The notes under the pieces: generated by a model
The model's input: the letters and a program-made list of their open reading frames with translations, nothing else
What the model was told of the DNA's origin: nothing
Database searches by the model: none
Translations under genes and position numbers: made by a program
In this document: piece by piece, positions 40,868 through 49,086 of the stretch
Layout: each line of letters starts with the position of its first letter
How positions within the stretch are numbered: position 1 is the stretch's first letter
Source: Methylobacterium soli
GTDB lineage: Bacteria; Pseudomonadota; Alphaproteobacteria; Rhizobiales; Beijerinckiaceae
Reading direction: 5' to 3'
DNA: 64,000 nucleotides
Assembly: GCF_008806385.1 (NCBI RefSeq)
Contig: NZ_VZZK01000034.1
Span: forward strand, 1-64,000

Positions 40868-41236
40868 ATGGAAACTGAGAAACGCGATGACATGCTCATC
40901 GTTCGGCTGGCGCATCTCCTGCTGACCAGTTCGTTCCTGGATTTCGCCAACGAGATTCGGAGCGCTCAAGTAGAAGCCACTCGCAACCATTTGCAGTCCA
41001 TTGAATACGCCCTCGCGCGCACGCTCTTCCGTTTCTGGACGGAAACAGAGATAGGCAGGGCCAACCCCGACATTGTCGCTGCTGTGGCTTGGCACGTTCG
41101 CGCTGTGCTGCGCGAAGGCCGCGAAGGCTCCGGCCCGGGTACCACGGGCGACGATGCGGCCGGCGTTGAGAGGTGGCGGGATGATGCCGCGCTCGTTCAG
41201 CAGGCCAGGGTTGGCGAAACGGTATCTTCCCCTTAG
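40868..41236 (+). CDS. hypothetical helical protein
   Basis: 122 residues with amphipathic helices (LIVRLAHLLLTSSFLDFANE; EATRNHLQSIEYALARTLFR). The opposite strand is also open through here, but its product lacks this pattern. The last ~35 residues are low-complexity. Function unknown. Confidence 0.45.
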   Translation: METEKRDDMLIVRLAHLLLTSSFLDFANEIRSAQVEATRNHLQSIEYALARTLFRFWTETEIGRANPDIVAAVAWHVRAVLREGREGSGPGTTGDDAAGVERWRDDAALVQQARVGETVSSP

Positions 41237-41285
41237 CGCACCGCCGGCTAACATCGCTGCGATAAAAAGAACGATGGAGGCAGGG

Positions 41286-41492
41286 ATGGAAGTGAAGCAG
41301 CAGGAGCTTGAGGCCCGCATCGTGGCCATCGAGCACACACTGCAGGTGATCGTGAATTGCCTTTCGGATCGGCAGTCACTCGATCGAGGCAAGCTCGTAA
41401 ACCTGCTCGGAGCCGCAGCGGACGAAGCCAAGGGCAATGCGTCGAACGCCGGCATCCCGGCTGCACTGCGGCGGTTGGCGGAACAGCTCTGA
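41286..41492 (+). CDS. small coiled-coil hypothetical protein
   Basis: 68 residues: EVKQQELEARIVAIEHTLQV is a coiled-coil heptad stretch and NAGIPAALRRLAEQL a C-terminal helix. ATGGAGGCAGGG provides the ribosome site. Function unknown. Confidence 0.6.
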   Translation: MEVKQQELEARIVAIEHTLQVIVNCLSDRQSLDRGKLVNLLGAAADEAKGNASNAGIPAALRRLAEQL

Positions 41493-41592
41493 CCCCGGCC
41501 GCTGTCGGCGAGATCCTGGCGATCGGGCCAGGCATCAGCGCCGAGGCTCAGCACGGCCGGGGTCTGACAGGCGGGGCAGATCGGGGCGGGCA

Positions 41593-41826
41593 TTACTGCA
41601 GCCCTCCCGCCTGAGCCTGCTTCCGCGCATCGACCCGCTTCTTCACCAGCAGCGAGACGAAGCGTTGGAGCGCCGCTTCCTCCTCGTTGGCGATCACCTG
41701 AGCGACGAACTCCGCCATGACGGTCATGGCGATGTTCTTGTCGTCGACGCTCATGGCTTCGGCGCCGCGCGGATACTGCTCGGTGAGGAAGGCGCTCATC
41801 GCGCAGCCGATGCACTCGCAGGCCAT
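41593..41826 (-). CDS. small Cys-containing hypothetical protein
   Basis: 77 residues from ATG 41826. ACECIGCAMSAFLTEQYPRG has a C-x-x-C-like start; AEFVAQVIANEEEAALQRFV is helical. Starts 6 bp after the winged-helix gene ends; same operon. Confidence 0.55.
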   Translation of the reverse strand: MACECIGCAMSAFLTEQYPRGAEAMSVDDKNIAMTVMAEFVAQVIANEEEAALQRFVSLLVKKRVDARKQAQAGGLQ

Positions 41827-41831
41827 GGCGA

Positions 41832-42278
41832 TCACTCGGCCGCAACGAGGAGCGGGAGGCCGGCTGGCCACGTGGTGGGAGCGCGCGTGCTCTCGATTGC
41901 CGCGTCGAGCCGGGCGAGGCTCTCGGGGCTGAGTCGGTAGCCTCGGCCCCAGACGGTCTCGACGTGGATCTGGGTCTGCGCCTCCATGAGCTTGCGCCGG
42001 ACCTTGCACGCGTAGACGTCGATCACCTTCTGCTCGGGCATGTCCTGATCGAGGACGCCGTACATGGCGACCAGCACCCGCTCTTTGTGCGCGACGTTGG
42101 GCGCTACAGCGCGGATGGCGAAGAGAAACTTCGTCTCGCAGGCGGTCAGCCGCCACTCGCGCGGCAGCTGCATGACGGGCGCCATCGCCTGCTCCATCTG
42201 CCGAAGCGCCTCCTTCAGGGTGTCGCGCTCCTCCGTGAGGGCGATGACCTGCGCGCGAGTGAGGTTGTGCGGATCCAT
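41832..42278 (-). CDS. winged-helix (OmpR/CtrA-type) DNA-binding protein
   Basis: 148 residues from ATG 42278. N-terminal coiled coil (LTEERDTLKEALRQMEQAMA), then a Trans_reg_C-like winged helix (WRLTACETKFLFAIRAVAP, KVIDVYACKVRRKLM and the wing HVETVWGRGYRLS). There is no receiver domain, so it is a stand-alone DNA-binding protein, resembling CtrA/GcrA-era phage regulators. Probably regulates early prophage genes. Confidence 0.75.
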   Translation of the reverse strand: MDPHNLTRAQVIALTEERDTLKEALRQMEQAMAPVMQLPREWRLTACETKFLFAIRAVAPNVAHKERVLVAMYGVLDQDMPEQKVIDVYACKVRRKLMEAQTQIHVETVWGRGYRLSPESLARLDAAIESTRAPTTWPAGLPLLVAAE

Positions 42279-42279
42279 C

Positions 42280-42501
42280 TCAGGCAATCTCCACGCAGCG
42301 GAATCGGGAAGGTGCGGGGCGGCGGCGCGCCGCGAGCGGGAGGCGGCGCAGGTCGTAGCCGTCGCCGTCCGAATCGTCGTCGGGCACGTCCTCGCGGACC
42401 TCGTCCGGATCGTCCCAGCAGTCGGGCTCGTCGCAGTGGACGCAGCCGCAGCCCTGGAACTCATCGGAGGCGCAGGAGACCATGTGACAGGCGAGGCACA
42501 T
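42280..42501 (-). CDS. cysteine-rich acidic small protein
   Basis: 73 residues with CLACHMVSC, CGCVHCDEPDC and a strongly acidic run (WDDPDEVREDVPDDDSDGDG). Probably a small zinc-binding protein. Lies between YqaJ and the winged-helix gene, both within 2 bp. Confidence 0.6.
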   Translation of the reverse strand: MCLACHMVSCASDEFQGCGCVHCDEPDCWDDPDEVREDVPDDDSDGDGYDLRRLPLAARRRPAPSRFRCVEIA

Positions 42502-42502
42502 C

Positions 42503-43159
42503 TCAGGCGGCCTCCCTGCTGTCGGCCAAGGTGAAGGCGCGCCGGCCGAGCGCTTCGATCCGCGCGACCTGGGCGTCGACTTCGGCGAGGAAGGCGACGG
42601 CCTGTTCCTCGAGATCCTGGATCAGCGCGTCGTCGCGCGGCACGCGGACCACGAACAGCTTCAGCTCGTCGGGCACCCGCGGATCGTAGGAGGCGAGGTC
42701 GCACCAGGCGCGGCCGGTGCAGGCCATCTGCCACTGCATCTGCGACACGTACTTCTCGGGCGCGGCCTGCGCGAGCCACGTGTCGAGGTGCGTCTCGGTC
42801 TTCGGGCACTTGAACTCGACGAGGCCCTCGGCGCCGACGAGGCCGTCCGGGCTGGCCCCTGCCATCGCGATGCGCGGGTGCGGCGCGAAACCGAGGCGAT
42901 CCACGTCGACGTCGAAGCGGAAAGCGTAGGCGTCGCGCGCGACCGGCTCGTTCTCCGAGCCCCAGTACATTTCAGCGCTGGTGAAGTGCGGGGCGCTGAG
43001 GCCAGTTAGCCGCTCGGCGACGAGCTCGCGCAGGTAGGCCGTGCGCGCAGCGCCCCAGCCCTTCTGCGTCTTCGCGATCATGTCGGCGATACGGGAGGCC
43101 GTGACCTTGCCGCAGCGCTCGGCCAGCCACTCGGGCGAGCCCTGGACCATGTCGGCCAT
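42503..43159 (-). CDS. YqaJ-family phage recombination exonuclease
   Basis: 218 residues. The lambda-exonuclease-like fold has the motif sequence SPEWLAERCGKVTASRIADM near the N-terminus, acidic SPDGLVG and VEFKCPK (the E-x-K active site), and QMQWQMACTGRAWCDLAS. It should degrade one strand at double-strand ends. Its start overlaps the stop of the ERF gene; the pair forms an exonuclease/annealing module like lambda exo-bet. Confidence 0.9.
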   Translation of the reverse strand: MADMVQGSPEWLAERCGKVTASRIADMIAKTQKGWGAARTAYLRELVAERLTGLSAPHFTSAEMYWGSENEPVARDAYAFRFDVDVDRLGFAPHPRIAMAGASPDGLVGAEGLVEFKCPKTETHLDTWLAQAAPEKYVSQMQWQMACTGRAWCDLASYDPRVPDELKLFVVRVPRDDALIQDLEEQAVAFLAEVDAQVARIEALGRRAFTLADSREAA

Positions 43160-43902
43160 CAGCGGGCCTCCTTCCGACGAAGCTCGGCCACGGCCCGCTC
43201 GAACTTCGCGGCGGGCAGTTCGGGGAGGCTGTCGACCCCCATGAACCGGAGAAAGCGCGGGAGGTTGGCGCCCACGCTCTCGGCCAGTTCGCGCAGCTCG
43301 TCCGTTTGTGCCGCCGTGATGCGAGGGCCCGCGCCGGCCCCACGTCCGTCGTCGTCCCGCTCGAATCCGTCGCGGCTCGTAAGGTTGAGCAGGGCCTGGG
43401 CTGTGTAGCGCTTGCCGTAGCTGGTGGAGGATCCGACTGCCTGCACGGCGTTCTTGCTTCCCGACGTGTCGACCGGCAGCTCGAGGGTGGTCTCCTCCGA
43501 GTGCCCGGACTGATGCATCAGGATCGCCGTGACCGTAACGCGCTCGGACGTCCGTCCCGTCTTGAAGCTGATCCCGAATCCGTGTTGGGCGAGCACAGGC
43601 TTGATCGCGTCGTTCACGTCCTCCCAGAGGGCGTACTTCATGCCCTTGTCGCCACGGCCACGCTCGATGATCGTCGGGAGGTCTTGCTGCATTTTGGCGA
43701 AGTCAGCCGAGAACGCTTCCTTGGCGGCCCGGGCCAGGACGCGCTCCTGCATCCCGAGGAGCCGTTCCATTTTGTCGATGTCGACGTTCGGATCGCGCGC
43801 GGCGCGCTCGATCACGCTGACGATCATCCCGGACTCGCTCTGCATCGGCGCGGGTGTCGACACTCCGTCGACATGGGCGAGAGCTTGGTTGCTGCTGGGC
43901 AT
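43159..43902 (-). CDS. erf: ERF-family single-strand annealing protein
   Basis: 247 residues from ATG 43902. The ERF signature ADFAKMQQDLPTIIERGRGD and YALWEDVNDAIKPVLAQHGF then SEETTLELPVDTSGSKNA, and SSTSYGKRYTAQALLNL are visible. It anneals complementary strands, partner of the YqaJ exonuclease. C-terminal ~60 residues are a separate small helical domain. Confidence 0.88.
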   Translation of the reverse strand: MPSSNQALAHVDGVSTPAPMQSESGMIVSVIERAARDPNVDIDKMERLLGMQERVLARAAKEAFSADFAKMQQDLPTIIERGRGDKGMKYALWEDVNDAIKPVLAQHGFGISFKTGRTSERVTVTAILMHQSGHSEETTLELPVDTSGSKNAVQAVGSSTSYGKRYTAQALLNLTSRDGFERDDDGRGAGAGPRITAAQTDELRELAESVGANLPRFLRFMGVDSLPELPAAKFERAVAELRRKEAR

Positions 43903-43910
43903 GATGGTGG

Positions 43911-44294
43911 TCACTCCGCGGCCTGGGGTGGGTTGAGGCGGTCGTCGTTCCGCCGGCTCTCGGCCTTCACGGCCGCGAGGTGATGCGGGTCGAAGCGGTC
44001 GGCGATCGCCGGTTCGAGGATGCCGCAACGCGCGTTCAGCGCCGCCGCGATCTCCTCGGCGAGGAGCATGCGGTAGGCGGGGCTCGGTCCCGGCAGCGCC
44101 ATTGCGACAGGCGCACCCGTCTCGTCGACGATGACCGGCTCCCAGGATGAGCGGACCGCGAACGGGCCGCGGAAGCCGGCGAGCGAGAGCTTGGTGGCGG
44201 GCGTGTTCTGGGCAGCCACGGCCGCCTCCATGTCGAGAGGAAGGATGGCCCGCACCTCGAGGACGAGGGCCTCGGAGTAGGCCGCGAAGATCAC
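43911..44294 (-). CDS. hypothetical protein
   Basis: 127 residues; LEVRAILPLDMEAAVAAQNT, AFRGPFAVRSSWEPVIVDETG-like beta-rich start and a helical end (YRMLLAEEIAAALNARCGIL). Same operon as ERF. No recognised domain. Confidence 0.55.
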   Translation of the reverse strand: MIFAAYSEALVLEVRAILPLDMEAAVAAQNTPATKLSLAGFRGPFAVRSSWEPVIVDETGAPVAMALPGPSPAYRMLLAEEIAAALNARCGILEPAIADRFDPHHLAAVKAESRRNDDRLNPPQAAE

Positions 44295-44401
44295 GGGTGC
44301 GGCCCGAGCGCGTTGCCCACGGCGTTGCCGAGAGCCCAGAGGATGCCGACGAAGGTCGGCCCGGCGGTGATGAAGAAGGCGGCGAGCTGTGGGTCCGTCA
44401 T
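44291..44401 (-). CDS. 36-residue single-span membrane protein
   Basis: TDPQLAAFFITAGPTFVGIL plus WALGNAVGNALGPHP. ATG overlaps the upstream TGA and its own stop overlaps the 44294 start, so it is one link of a coupled operon. Confidence 0.5.
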   Translation of the reverse strand: MTDPQLAAFFITAGPTFVGILWALGNAVGNALGPHP

Positions 44402-44664
44402 GCCGCGCTCCTGGCGGGCTGGATGATGGCGGGAGGGGCGAGATCTGGGTCGCAGGCCTCGAGGTCGGCGAGGCGGGCGCGCAGGCTCTTCACGAGGTAC
44501 GTCTCGGAGCCGGCCGACGAGGCGCCAATGCGCATCCCGTCGTGGTCATGCATCCAGAGGATGTTCCGGACGACGGCGGCCAGGGCCGCGCCCTTGCCGA
44601 CTTCATCGATGAGCAGGCGGACGCCGGTGTCCGCGACGGTGCGGGGGCGCGGGGCGGCCATCAC
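44398..44664 (-). CDS. small hypothetical protein
   Basis: 88 residues, helical (VRLLIDEVGKGAALAAVVRN; YLVKSLRARLADLEACDPDL). Stop overlaps the mini membrane gene start. Function unknown. Confidence 0.55.
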   Translation of the reverse strand: MMAAPRPRTVADTGVRLLIDEVGKGAALAAVVRNILWMHDHDGMRIGASSAGSETYLVKSLRARLADLEACDPDLAPPAIIQPARSAA

Positions 44665-44897
44665 GCGGCCTTCCCATAGCGCCCGGCCAGAGCCGGAGCC
44701 TCGGTGATCGCGTGCTCGGCCATGACGGCGAGCTGGCGGGCGGCGCGCGTCGCTGCAGAAGCCTGCACCTCGGCGAGCATCGCGTTGACCGCGGGGCTCT
44801 CGACGTGGCCGACGGGAGCGCGCGGCTCAGCAGCGCAAGCGGCGCTCGCGGCCTGGATCTTCTTGAACCACGTGGTCAGTTCGAGGGGCTGGGGCAC
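44661..44897 (-). CDS. small hypothetical protein, first gene of the leftward operon
   Basis: 78 residues from GTG 44897, with GGAG 7 bases upstream. Helical (AVNAMLAEVQASAATRAARQ). It lies just behind the operator palindrome at 44930-44948, so the leftward early operon (44.9 to 40.4 kb) is probably repressed there. Confidence 0.55.
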   Translation of the reverse strand: MPQPLELTTWFKKIQAASAACAAEPRAPVGHVESPAVNAMLAEVQASAATRAARQLAVMAEHAITEAPALAGRYGKAA

Positions 44898-44929
44898 TGG
44901 GCGGCTCCATCGCGAGAGGCGATGGATAT

Positions 44930-44948
44930 AACTTACACAGTGTAAGTT
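44930..44948. promoter_or_regulatory. repressor operator O-left
   Basis: AACTTACACAGTGTAAGTT is a perfect 19-bp palindrome. A matching palindrome lies at 46045-46063 and a half site TGTAAGTTA at about 44976. Probable binding site of the CI-like protein encoded between them. Confidence 0.75.
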
Positions 44949-45103
44949 AGGCGTCAAGCCATTTAGTGACGTTTTGTAAGTTAAGGAGCAGGGTTGGTCG
45001 ATACCCTACGATTTCCCCGTTATCCACACCCTACCCCAGGTTACAATCTGTTCCAGTTTTGTTCTCGTACGGCTCCGCACCTTGCGGTTGCACCGGAGAG
45101 AAC

Positions 45104-45367
45104 ATGACCCGAGAAACGATCAACGTTGTCATGCCCGTGATTCGGTCCAAGAAGGGGAAGTTGGAGCCGGGGACGGCCCTCATGTTCAAGTCCGCTGACG
45201 AGGCGAAGCGTCGGGCGGAGCGTGTCGCCCAGAACGGTCCCGGTGCCATCGCTTTCTCCAGGTCTGGAGACCCGGACCTTGGCGAGTACGATGAACCAGT
45301 GGTGCTCGGCACTTACGGCACTGTGCCGCCGGCTGTAATGGCTGTGGTCGCGCCTATGCCCTTCTAG
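45104..45367 (+). CDS. hypothetical protein
   Basis: 87 residues from ATG 45104 (CCGGAGAGAAC). TRETINVVMPVIRSKKGKLE and ALMFKSADEAKRRAERVAQN suggest a small alpha/beta domain. Its end overlaps the end of the convergent repressor gene by 14 bp. Function unknown. Confidence 0.6.
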   Translation: MTRETINVVMPVIRSKKGKLEPGTALMFKSADEAKRRAERVAQNGPGAIAFSRSGDPDLGEYDEPVVLGTYGTVPPAVMAVVAPMPF

Positions 45368-45998
45368 GGCGAGAGACGATCATCGCGAGCTTTCCTGCCT
45401 TCACAACCCGCTCGTCGGGGCGATCTTCAGCGTTATGAGAAATCAAGTCATAGAGCCCCGGCCCTGTGCCGGGGTTCAACTTCTTGAAGAACCGCCGCTT
45501 ATCATCGAGATAGACTAGACACTCAGTGCGGAGCAGTTGGGATGGTTCGTATTCCCGCTTTTCGAAAGCGACGAACTCACCTGCATAGACGCGAGGTTCC
45601 ATCGAGTTGCCGATTACCTCGTACCACTCCAGTTCGTCAGCATCATCGGGTGTGATGCCCAACTCTTCGTAGCGGGCGCTCCCCTCGACGTCCTCGATCT
45701 CAGCTCCTGCTCCGATGAAGCCACGGATTTCGACACCCACTGCTGACGTGCTCCGCTCGCCCTGGCCTGTCAGCAGCCAGTTTAGCGAAACTCGAAACCG
45801 CCGCGCATACTGCCGCGCGCTCTCAAGTGGGATACCCTTAGTGGCCCGAAGGCCATTTTCGTGAGACTCGTACGTCGACACCGACATCCCGAGAGCCGCG
45901 GCCGCCTCCGGCCTGGTTGCATAACCAGCCGCGAGCCGGGCAGACATCAGCCTACCATGCTGCGTCGAGAGATCGGGCGCTGCGGCTTTGCGGGGCAT
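45354..45998 (-). CDS. CI-like phage repressor (XRE + S24 peptidase)
   Basis: 214 residues. N-terminal XRE helix-turn-helix (TRPEAAAALGMSVSTYESHE), hinge, then S24/LexA-type domain (residues ~95-210) with Ser in EVIGNSMEPRVYAGEF and Lys in RRFFKKLNPG. It should bind the AACTTAC palindromes as dimers and self-cleave on RecA activation. It sits between the leftward early operon and the Cro-like gene, a lambda-type arrangement. Confidence 0.9.
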   Translation of the reverse strand: MPRKAAAPDLSTQHGRLMSARLAAGYATRPEAAAALGMSVSTYESHENGLRATKGIPLESARQYARRFRVSLNWLLTGQGERSTSAVGVEIRGFIGAGAEIEDVEGSARYEELGITPDDADELEWYEVIGNSMEPRVYAGEFVAFEKREYEPSQLLRTECLVYLDDKRRFFKKLNPGTGPGLYDLISHNAEDRPDERVVKAGKLAMIVSRPRRA

Positions 45999-46044
45999 AG
46001 CTTGGCGTAGCCAAACGAAACTTACGTTTGGTACTTGTCAGCGT

Positions 46045-46063
46045 AACTTACGTGTCGTAAGTT
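46045..46063. promoter_or_regulatory. repressor operator O-right
   Basis: AACTTACGTGTCGTAAGTT, with arms AACTTACG/CGTAAGTT, between CI-like and Cro-like genes. A further half site ACTTACGTTT lies at about 46020. Consensus with O-left is AACTTAC-N5-GTAAGTT. Confidence 0.75.
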
Positions 46064-46070
46064 TGCCCGC

Positions 46071-46406
46071 ATGACGAAGCCCGCGTCCTTCCGCGATCTG
46101 ATCGACACGACCTTCGGCGGTCGGGATCGGTTCTCTTCCGAAACCCGCATCGACATCAAGCATGCTGATGTCATGAAGCACCGGGACTCGATTGCGCCAG
46201 AGCATTGGCCGGCAATCGTGCGGGCTTCCGAGCGGCTTGGTTCCGGAATCACTCTCGACGATTTGGCTGACCTTCGAGTGAAGCGGAAGGAGGTCATGCT
46301 CCGCCGCCGCTCGCCGGTAGGCAGCGGGGATGTCGAACGTGAACTCCCCGCCCCAACGCCCTGCCCTGAGCCGGAAGGTTTCAGCCGTTCGCGTGGGGTG
46401 GCGTGA
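46071..46406 (+). CDS. Cro/YdaS-like regulator
   Basis: 111 residues. FRDLIDTTFGGRDRFSSETR followed by HWPAIVRASERLGSGITLDD fits YdaS/Cro-like helix-turn-helix proteins that oppose CI. ATG is 7 bp from O-right. The last ~30 residues are Pro-rich and variable. Confidence 0.7.
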   Translation: MTKPASFRDLIDTTFGGRDRFSSETRIDIKHADVMKHRDSIAPEHWPAIVRASERLGSGITLDDLADLRVKRKEVMLRRRSPVGSGDVERELPAPTPCPEPEGFSRSRGVA

Positions 46407-46416
46407 TGCGCGCCGC

Positions 46417-46749
46417 TTACCGCATCCCGATGTCGATGATGGCTTCGAGCCGTCTCTTCGCATTGGCGCGCACCACGTTCTCGTGGCCCTCTGCGACGTT
46501 GAGCGCGGTCAGGTCGACTGTTTGCCGCCCGACCTTCTTCCAGTGGGCCGCGAACTCTGCCGGGTCCAACTTCATCATTCGCGTGAGCGCAGCAACGCGC
46601 CGCATCATCATGATGAGCGCCTGCTTCTGCGCGATCTGCTCGGCGATGATGTCGTCGAAGTCCTCGGGTCGCAGCGACGTCGGCTCGGGCGCGGCGCGCG
46701 TCTTCGCGCAGTGCTGCACGTCGAGGATGTCTCGTCTCTGGGCCCACAT
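46417..46749 (-). CDS. hypothetical helical protein
   Basis: 110 residues: FDDIIAEQIAQKQALIMMMR and FAAHWKKVGRQTVDLTALNV. Opposite strand to the Cro-like gene, tail to tail. Function unknown. Long open frames on the plus strand over it are shadows. Confidence 0.6.
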   Translation of the reverse strand: MWAQRRDILDVQHCAKTRAAPEPTSLRPEDFDDIIAEQIAQKQALIMMMRRVAALTRMMKLDPAEFAAHWKKVGRQTVDLTALNVAEGHENVVRANAKRRLEAIIDIGMR

Positions 46750-46874
46750 CGGCGCCTCCGCTCACATGCGCACGAGCGTGACGCCAGGCCTTCTGGCCGG
46801 TCTAAACATTCGAGGGTTTGGGGCTGCTGTTCCCGCCATCGTGCGGTGCCGCGCCGTCGGGGGCGCTGCCTGAC

Positions 46875-47021
46875 ATGGCCGCGCTCGCCATCCTCTTCGC
46901 CACGCTGTCGGTGCTGAACCTCGCGGCCGCCGGGCTGAACGGTTCGGTGCGCGCGCTGGTGATCGGGCTGGCGGATGCGGTGCCGGGGCTCGCCTGCTTC
47001 ATTGCTGGAGCGCTCCCATGA
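46875..47021 (+). CDS. 48-residue membrane protein
   Basis: AALAILFATLSVLNLAAAGL, GSVRALVIGLADAVPGLACF: two hydrophobic segments. ATG 46875. The next frame overlaps its stop by ATGA, but its product beyond 40 residues looks non-coding, so I do not call it. Confidence 0.45.
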   Translation: MAALAILFATLSVLNLAAAGLNGSVRALVIGLADAVPGLACFIAGALP

Positions 47022-47251
47022 GCGCCCTCACCTTTTCGCGCTCCGGCGCGTCCGATCTCGACCAGGGGCCGTTCGGCATGACGCTGACCGGGATAGTCCC
47101 TGCGCGGAACCCGTTGCTGGGCACGGGCCGAGAAAGCCCCAGCGCCATTTCGCGGTTCGCCGCGTCCGAGGCCCATCTGGGCAATTCCTCCCTTGAGACT
47201 TGCCGGGGCCTTCGGGCTCCGGCCTTTCTCAGGACGAGCGCTCACCACGGC

Positions 47252-47521
47252 TCACCAGCTCTGCTCAAGGGTGTCGTCGAGCCAGATGGCCAATCCACGC
47301 GCGTCGAGCGGCTGCGGTTGTGCCGGTATGGTCTTCACTCGCCGCTGCTTGCGAGCGTGAGCGGCAGCAGCGCGGACGAGGCGCGTCTGCCAACCCAGCA
47401 TCTTCTTCGTCTTCCGCGTGCGGCCCTTGGCGGGGCTGTCCGCGTGTTCCTGCGCAATCGCCTTGCTGTCCAGACTGTCGATCGCGCCCGTGTGCTGAGT
47501 ATCCCGTCCAACCTCCTGCAT
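47252..47521 (-). CDS. small basic hypothetical protein
   Basis: 89 residues from ATG 47521 (AGAGGAGCTGGGCGG ahead). RTRKTKKMLGWQTRLVRAAA and KQRRVKTIPAQPQPLDARGL are basic; possible DNA- or RNA-binding. It diverges from the 47572 gene. Confidence 0.55.
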   Translation of the reverse strand: MQEVGRDTQHTGAIDSLDSKAIAQEHADSPAKGRTRKTKKMLGWQTRLVRAAAAHARKQRRVKTIPAQPQPLDARGLAIWLDDTLEQSW

Positions 47522-47571
47522 CCGCCCAGCTCCTCTGCTTCGAAGACAGTGAAGCACATGAGGCTGACCAG

Positions 47572-48087
47572 ATGCGGACAACTAAGGACGGCCGTTCGAT
47601 GATTACGGCTGAACACGAAATCGGTCTTGTCAGACCGAACATCGTCGCCTCGGTGAAAGCTCTCCAAGATCGCGGCCTCTCGCGCATGGAAGCTTACGCC
47701 GTTCTCGGCTCGATGCTCGGCAAGTCGCAGACGTGGGTCCGTAAGGTGATCGGGCGCCAGCCCGACGCCGCGATCTACCTGCGCGACGCCCTCAACATCC
47801 GGTCGGCCTACGACCGGCTCTGCGCCCGCATCGACGCCGCCTCAGAGCGGATCGAGGGCGAAAACGACCAGCTCAGGGAGGCCATCGATGTCGCTCTATC
47901 GGCGAGTGCTGCGCCTCATCCAGGCCGCCCGGGACCGACGCAAGCTCAAGCAGCAGCTCCGCGCGGTGCAGGACCGCCGGCCGCACCGGCACTGGTCCGT
48001 CCGCGCGCTCGAACGCTTGTGCCGGCTGATCAACCGTCGGTGGACGTGAACGACCTGCCGCTGTGGCGGGCGATCGAGGGGGAGTGA
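47572..48087 (+). CDS. predicted DNA-binding phage protein
   Basis: 171 residues from ATG 47572; ATG 47599 is an alternative. RPNIVASVKALQDRGLSRME and AYAVLGSMLGKSQTWVRKVI form a helix-turn-helix-like unit, then a coiled coil (YDRLCARIDAASERIEGEND). The Pro/Ala-rich tail is low complexity. Possibly an activator of the rightward replication genes. Confidence 0.6.
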   Translation: MRTTKDGRSMITAEHEIGLVRPNIVASVKALQDRGLSRMEAYAVLGSMLGKSQTWVRKVIGRQPDAAIYLRDALNIRSAYDRLCARIDAASERIEGENDQLREAIDVALSASAAPHPGRPGPTQAQAAAPRGAGPPAAPALVRPRARTLVPADQPSVDVNDLPLWRAIEGE

Positions 48088-48089
48088 GC

Positions 48090-48383
48090 ATGACGACGAG
48101 TGTGATCGTGATTGTGCCCGCGAGCGCGAGCTACGTGGCGCGCGTCACGACCTTTCAGACCGCGCACCGGCACGAGGAGGACGTCCAGCCCGGGACCGAG
48201 CGCACGTTCTGGGCCTCTTCGGGCTGTACCTTTCAGGTAGCCGAGGCGCCGATCGCGGCGTCCGAGAGCCTGGGCACCGCTTCGTCCGTCGACACCGCGA
48301 CCGCCGAGCGCATCTCGGGTGTCCTCGCGTCCGACGAGCCCCGCCACGCCGGCGGCCTGCCACCCGGCCGGCCTCACCCCTGA
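48090..48383 (+). CDS. hypothetical protein
   Basis: 97 residues, Thr/Ser-rich (TTSVIVIVPASASYVARVTT). GGGGGAGTGAGC precedes ATG 48090. Function unknown. Confidence 0.5.
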   Translation: MTTSVIVIVPASASYVARVTTFQTAHRHEEDVQPGTERTFWASSGCTFQVAEAPIAASESLGTASSVDTATAERISGVLASDEPRHAGGLPPGRPHP

Positions 48384-48463
48384 CCCCACAACGAAGACGC
48401 CCGGCGCCTGCGGGGAAGCAGTGGCGCCGGGCGCGGGTCGTGTCCTCGTCCTTGGAGAGCACC

Positions 48464-49015
48464 ATGGAAGCCACAGGTCTGTTCGCCCTTCAAGACGACG
48501 TACGCTCCTGCGCTGATGCGGACGAGCGGATCCTGGCGGCTCCCGCGGCGCTGGCCGATCCGAACCGCGTCGTGCTCGGCGTCGATCCCGGCGCCTCCGG
48601 CGCCCTCGCCTTCTACCGCCCGGCGCGGCCGCACGAAATCCTGGTGTTCGACGCGCCGCTCGCCGACGGGCAGATCGACGGCGCCGAGCTCGGCCGGCTG
48701 ATCCGGGATCACGTTGCGACGGCGGCCATCGTCGAGCGGGTCTCGGCGATGCCCAAGCAGGGCGTCTCGTCGACCTCCAAATTCGGCATGGCTTACGGGG
48801 CCGTGCTCGGCGCGCTCGGCGCGCTCCACATCCCCTTCCGGCTCGAGACGCCGGCGCGGTGGAAGAAGCACTTCCGGCTCTCGTCCGACAAAGAGCAGTC
48901 CCGCGCGCTGGCGATCCGCACGTGGCCGGCCTCGCGCGACTTCGCCCGCAAGAAGGATGACGGTCGCGCCGAGGCGGCCTTGCTCGCCCTCTACGCCTGC
49001 GAGGTGGTGCGGTGA
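48464..49015 (+). CDS. RuvC-like Holliday junction resolvase
   Basis: 183 residues from ATG 48464. RNase-H-fold motifs: VVLGVDPGASGALAFYRP (first Asp), IVERVSAMPKQGVSSTSK (Glu) and KKDDGRAEAALLALYA (last acidic pair). Phage RuvC-type enzymes resolve recombination and replication intermediates. Next to the DnaB gene; same operon. Confidence 0.85.
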   Translation: MEATGLFALQDDVRSCADADERILAAPAALADPNRVVLGVDPGASGALAFYRPARPHEILVFDAPLADGQIDGAELGRLIRDHVATAAIVERVSAMPKQGVSSTSKFGMAYGAVLGALGALHIPFRLETPARWKKHFRLSSDKEQSRALAIRTWPASRDFARKKDDGRAEAALLALYACEVVR

Positions 49016-49086
49016 GCTGGATTTCCACCGACTGGCCTGAGGGCGTCCAGCGCCCATGTCGCTCCTCCAGGCTGCGGAGTAGATCG

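Noticed and set aside
40643..41845. A 400-codon minus-strand frame, partly protein-like
   Set aside because: Conflicts with better small genes on both strands; its composition changes along its length and only its last 40 codons have a plausible start.
47018..47602. A 194-codon plus-strand gene overlapping the 46875 stop
   Set aside because: Despite the ATGA overlap, most of it is shadow of the minus-strand 47252-47521 gene and low in protein-like pattern.
48267..48277. CCTGGGCACC inside a gene as the distal tRNA-Phe att copy
   Set aside because: Only about 10 bases match the tRNA end, within coding sequence; expected by chance in GC-rich DNA.
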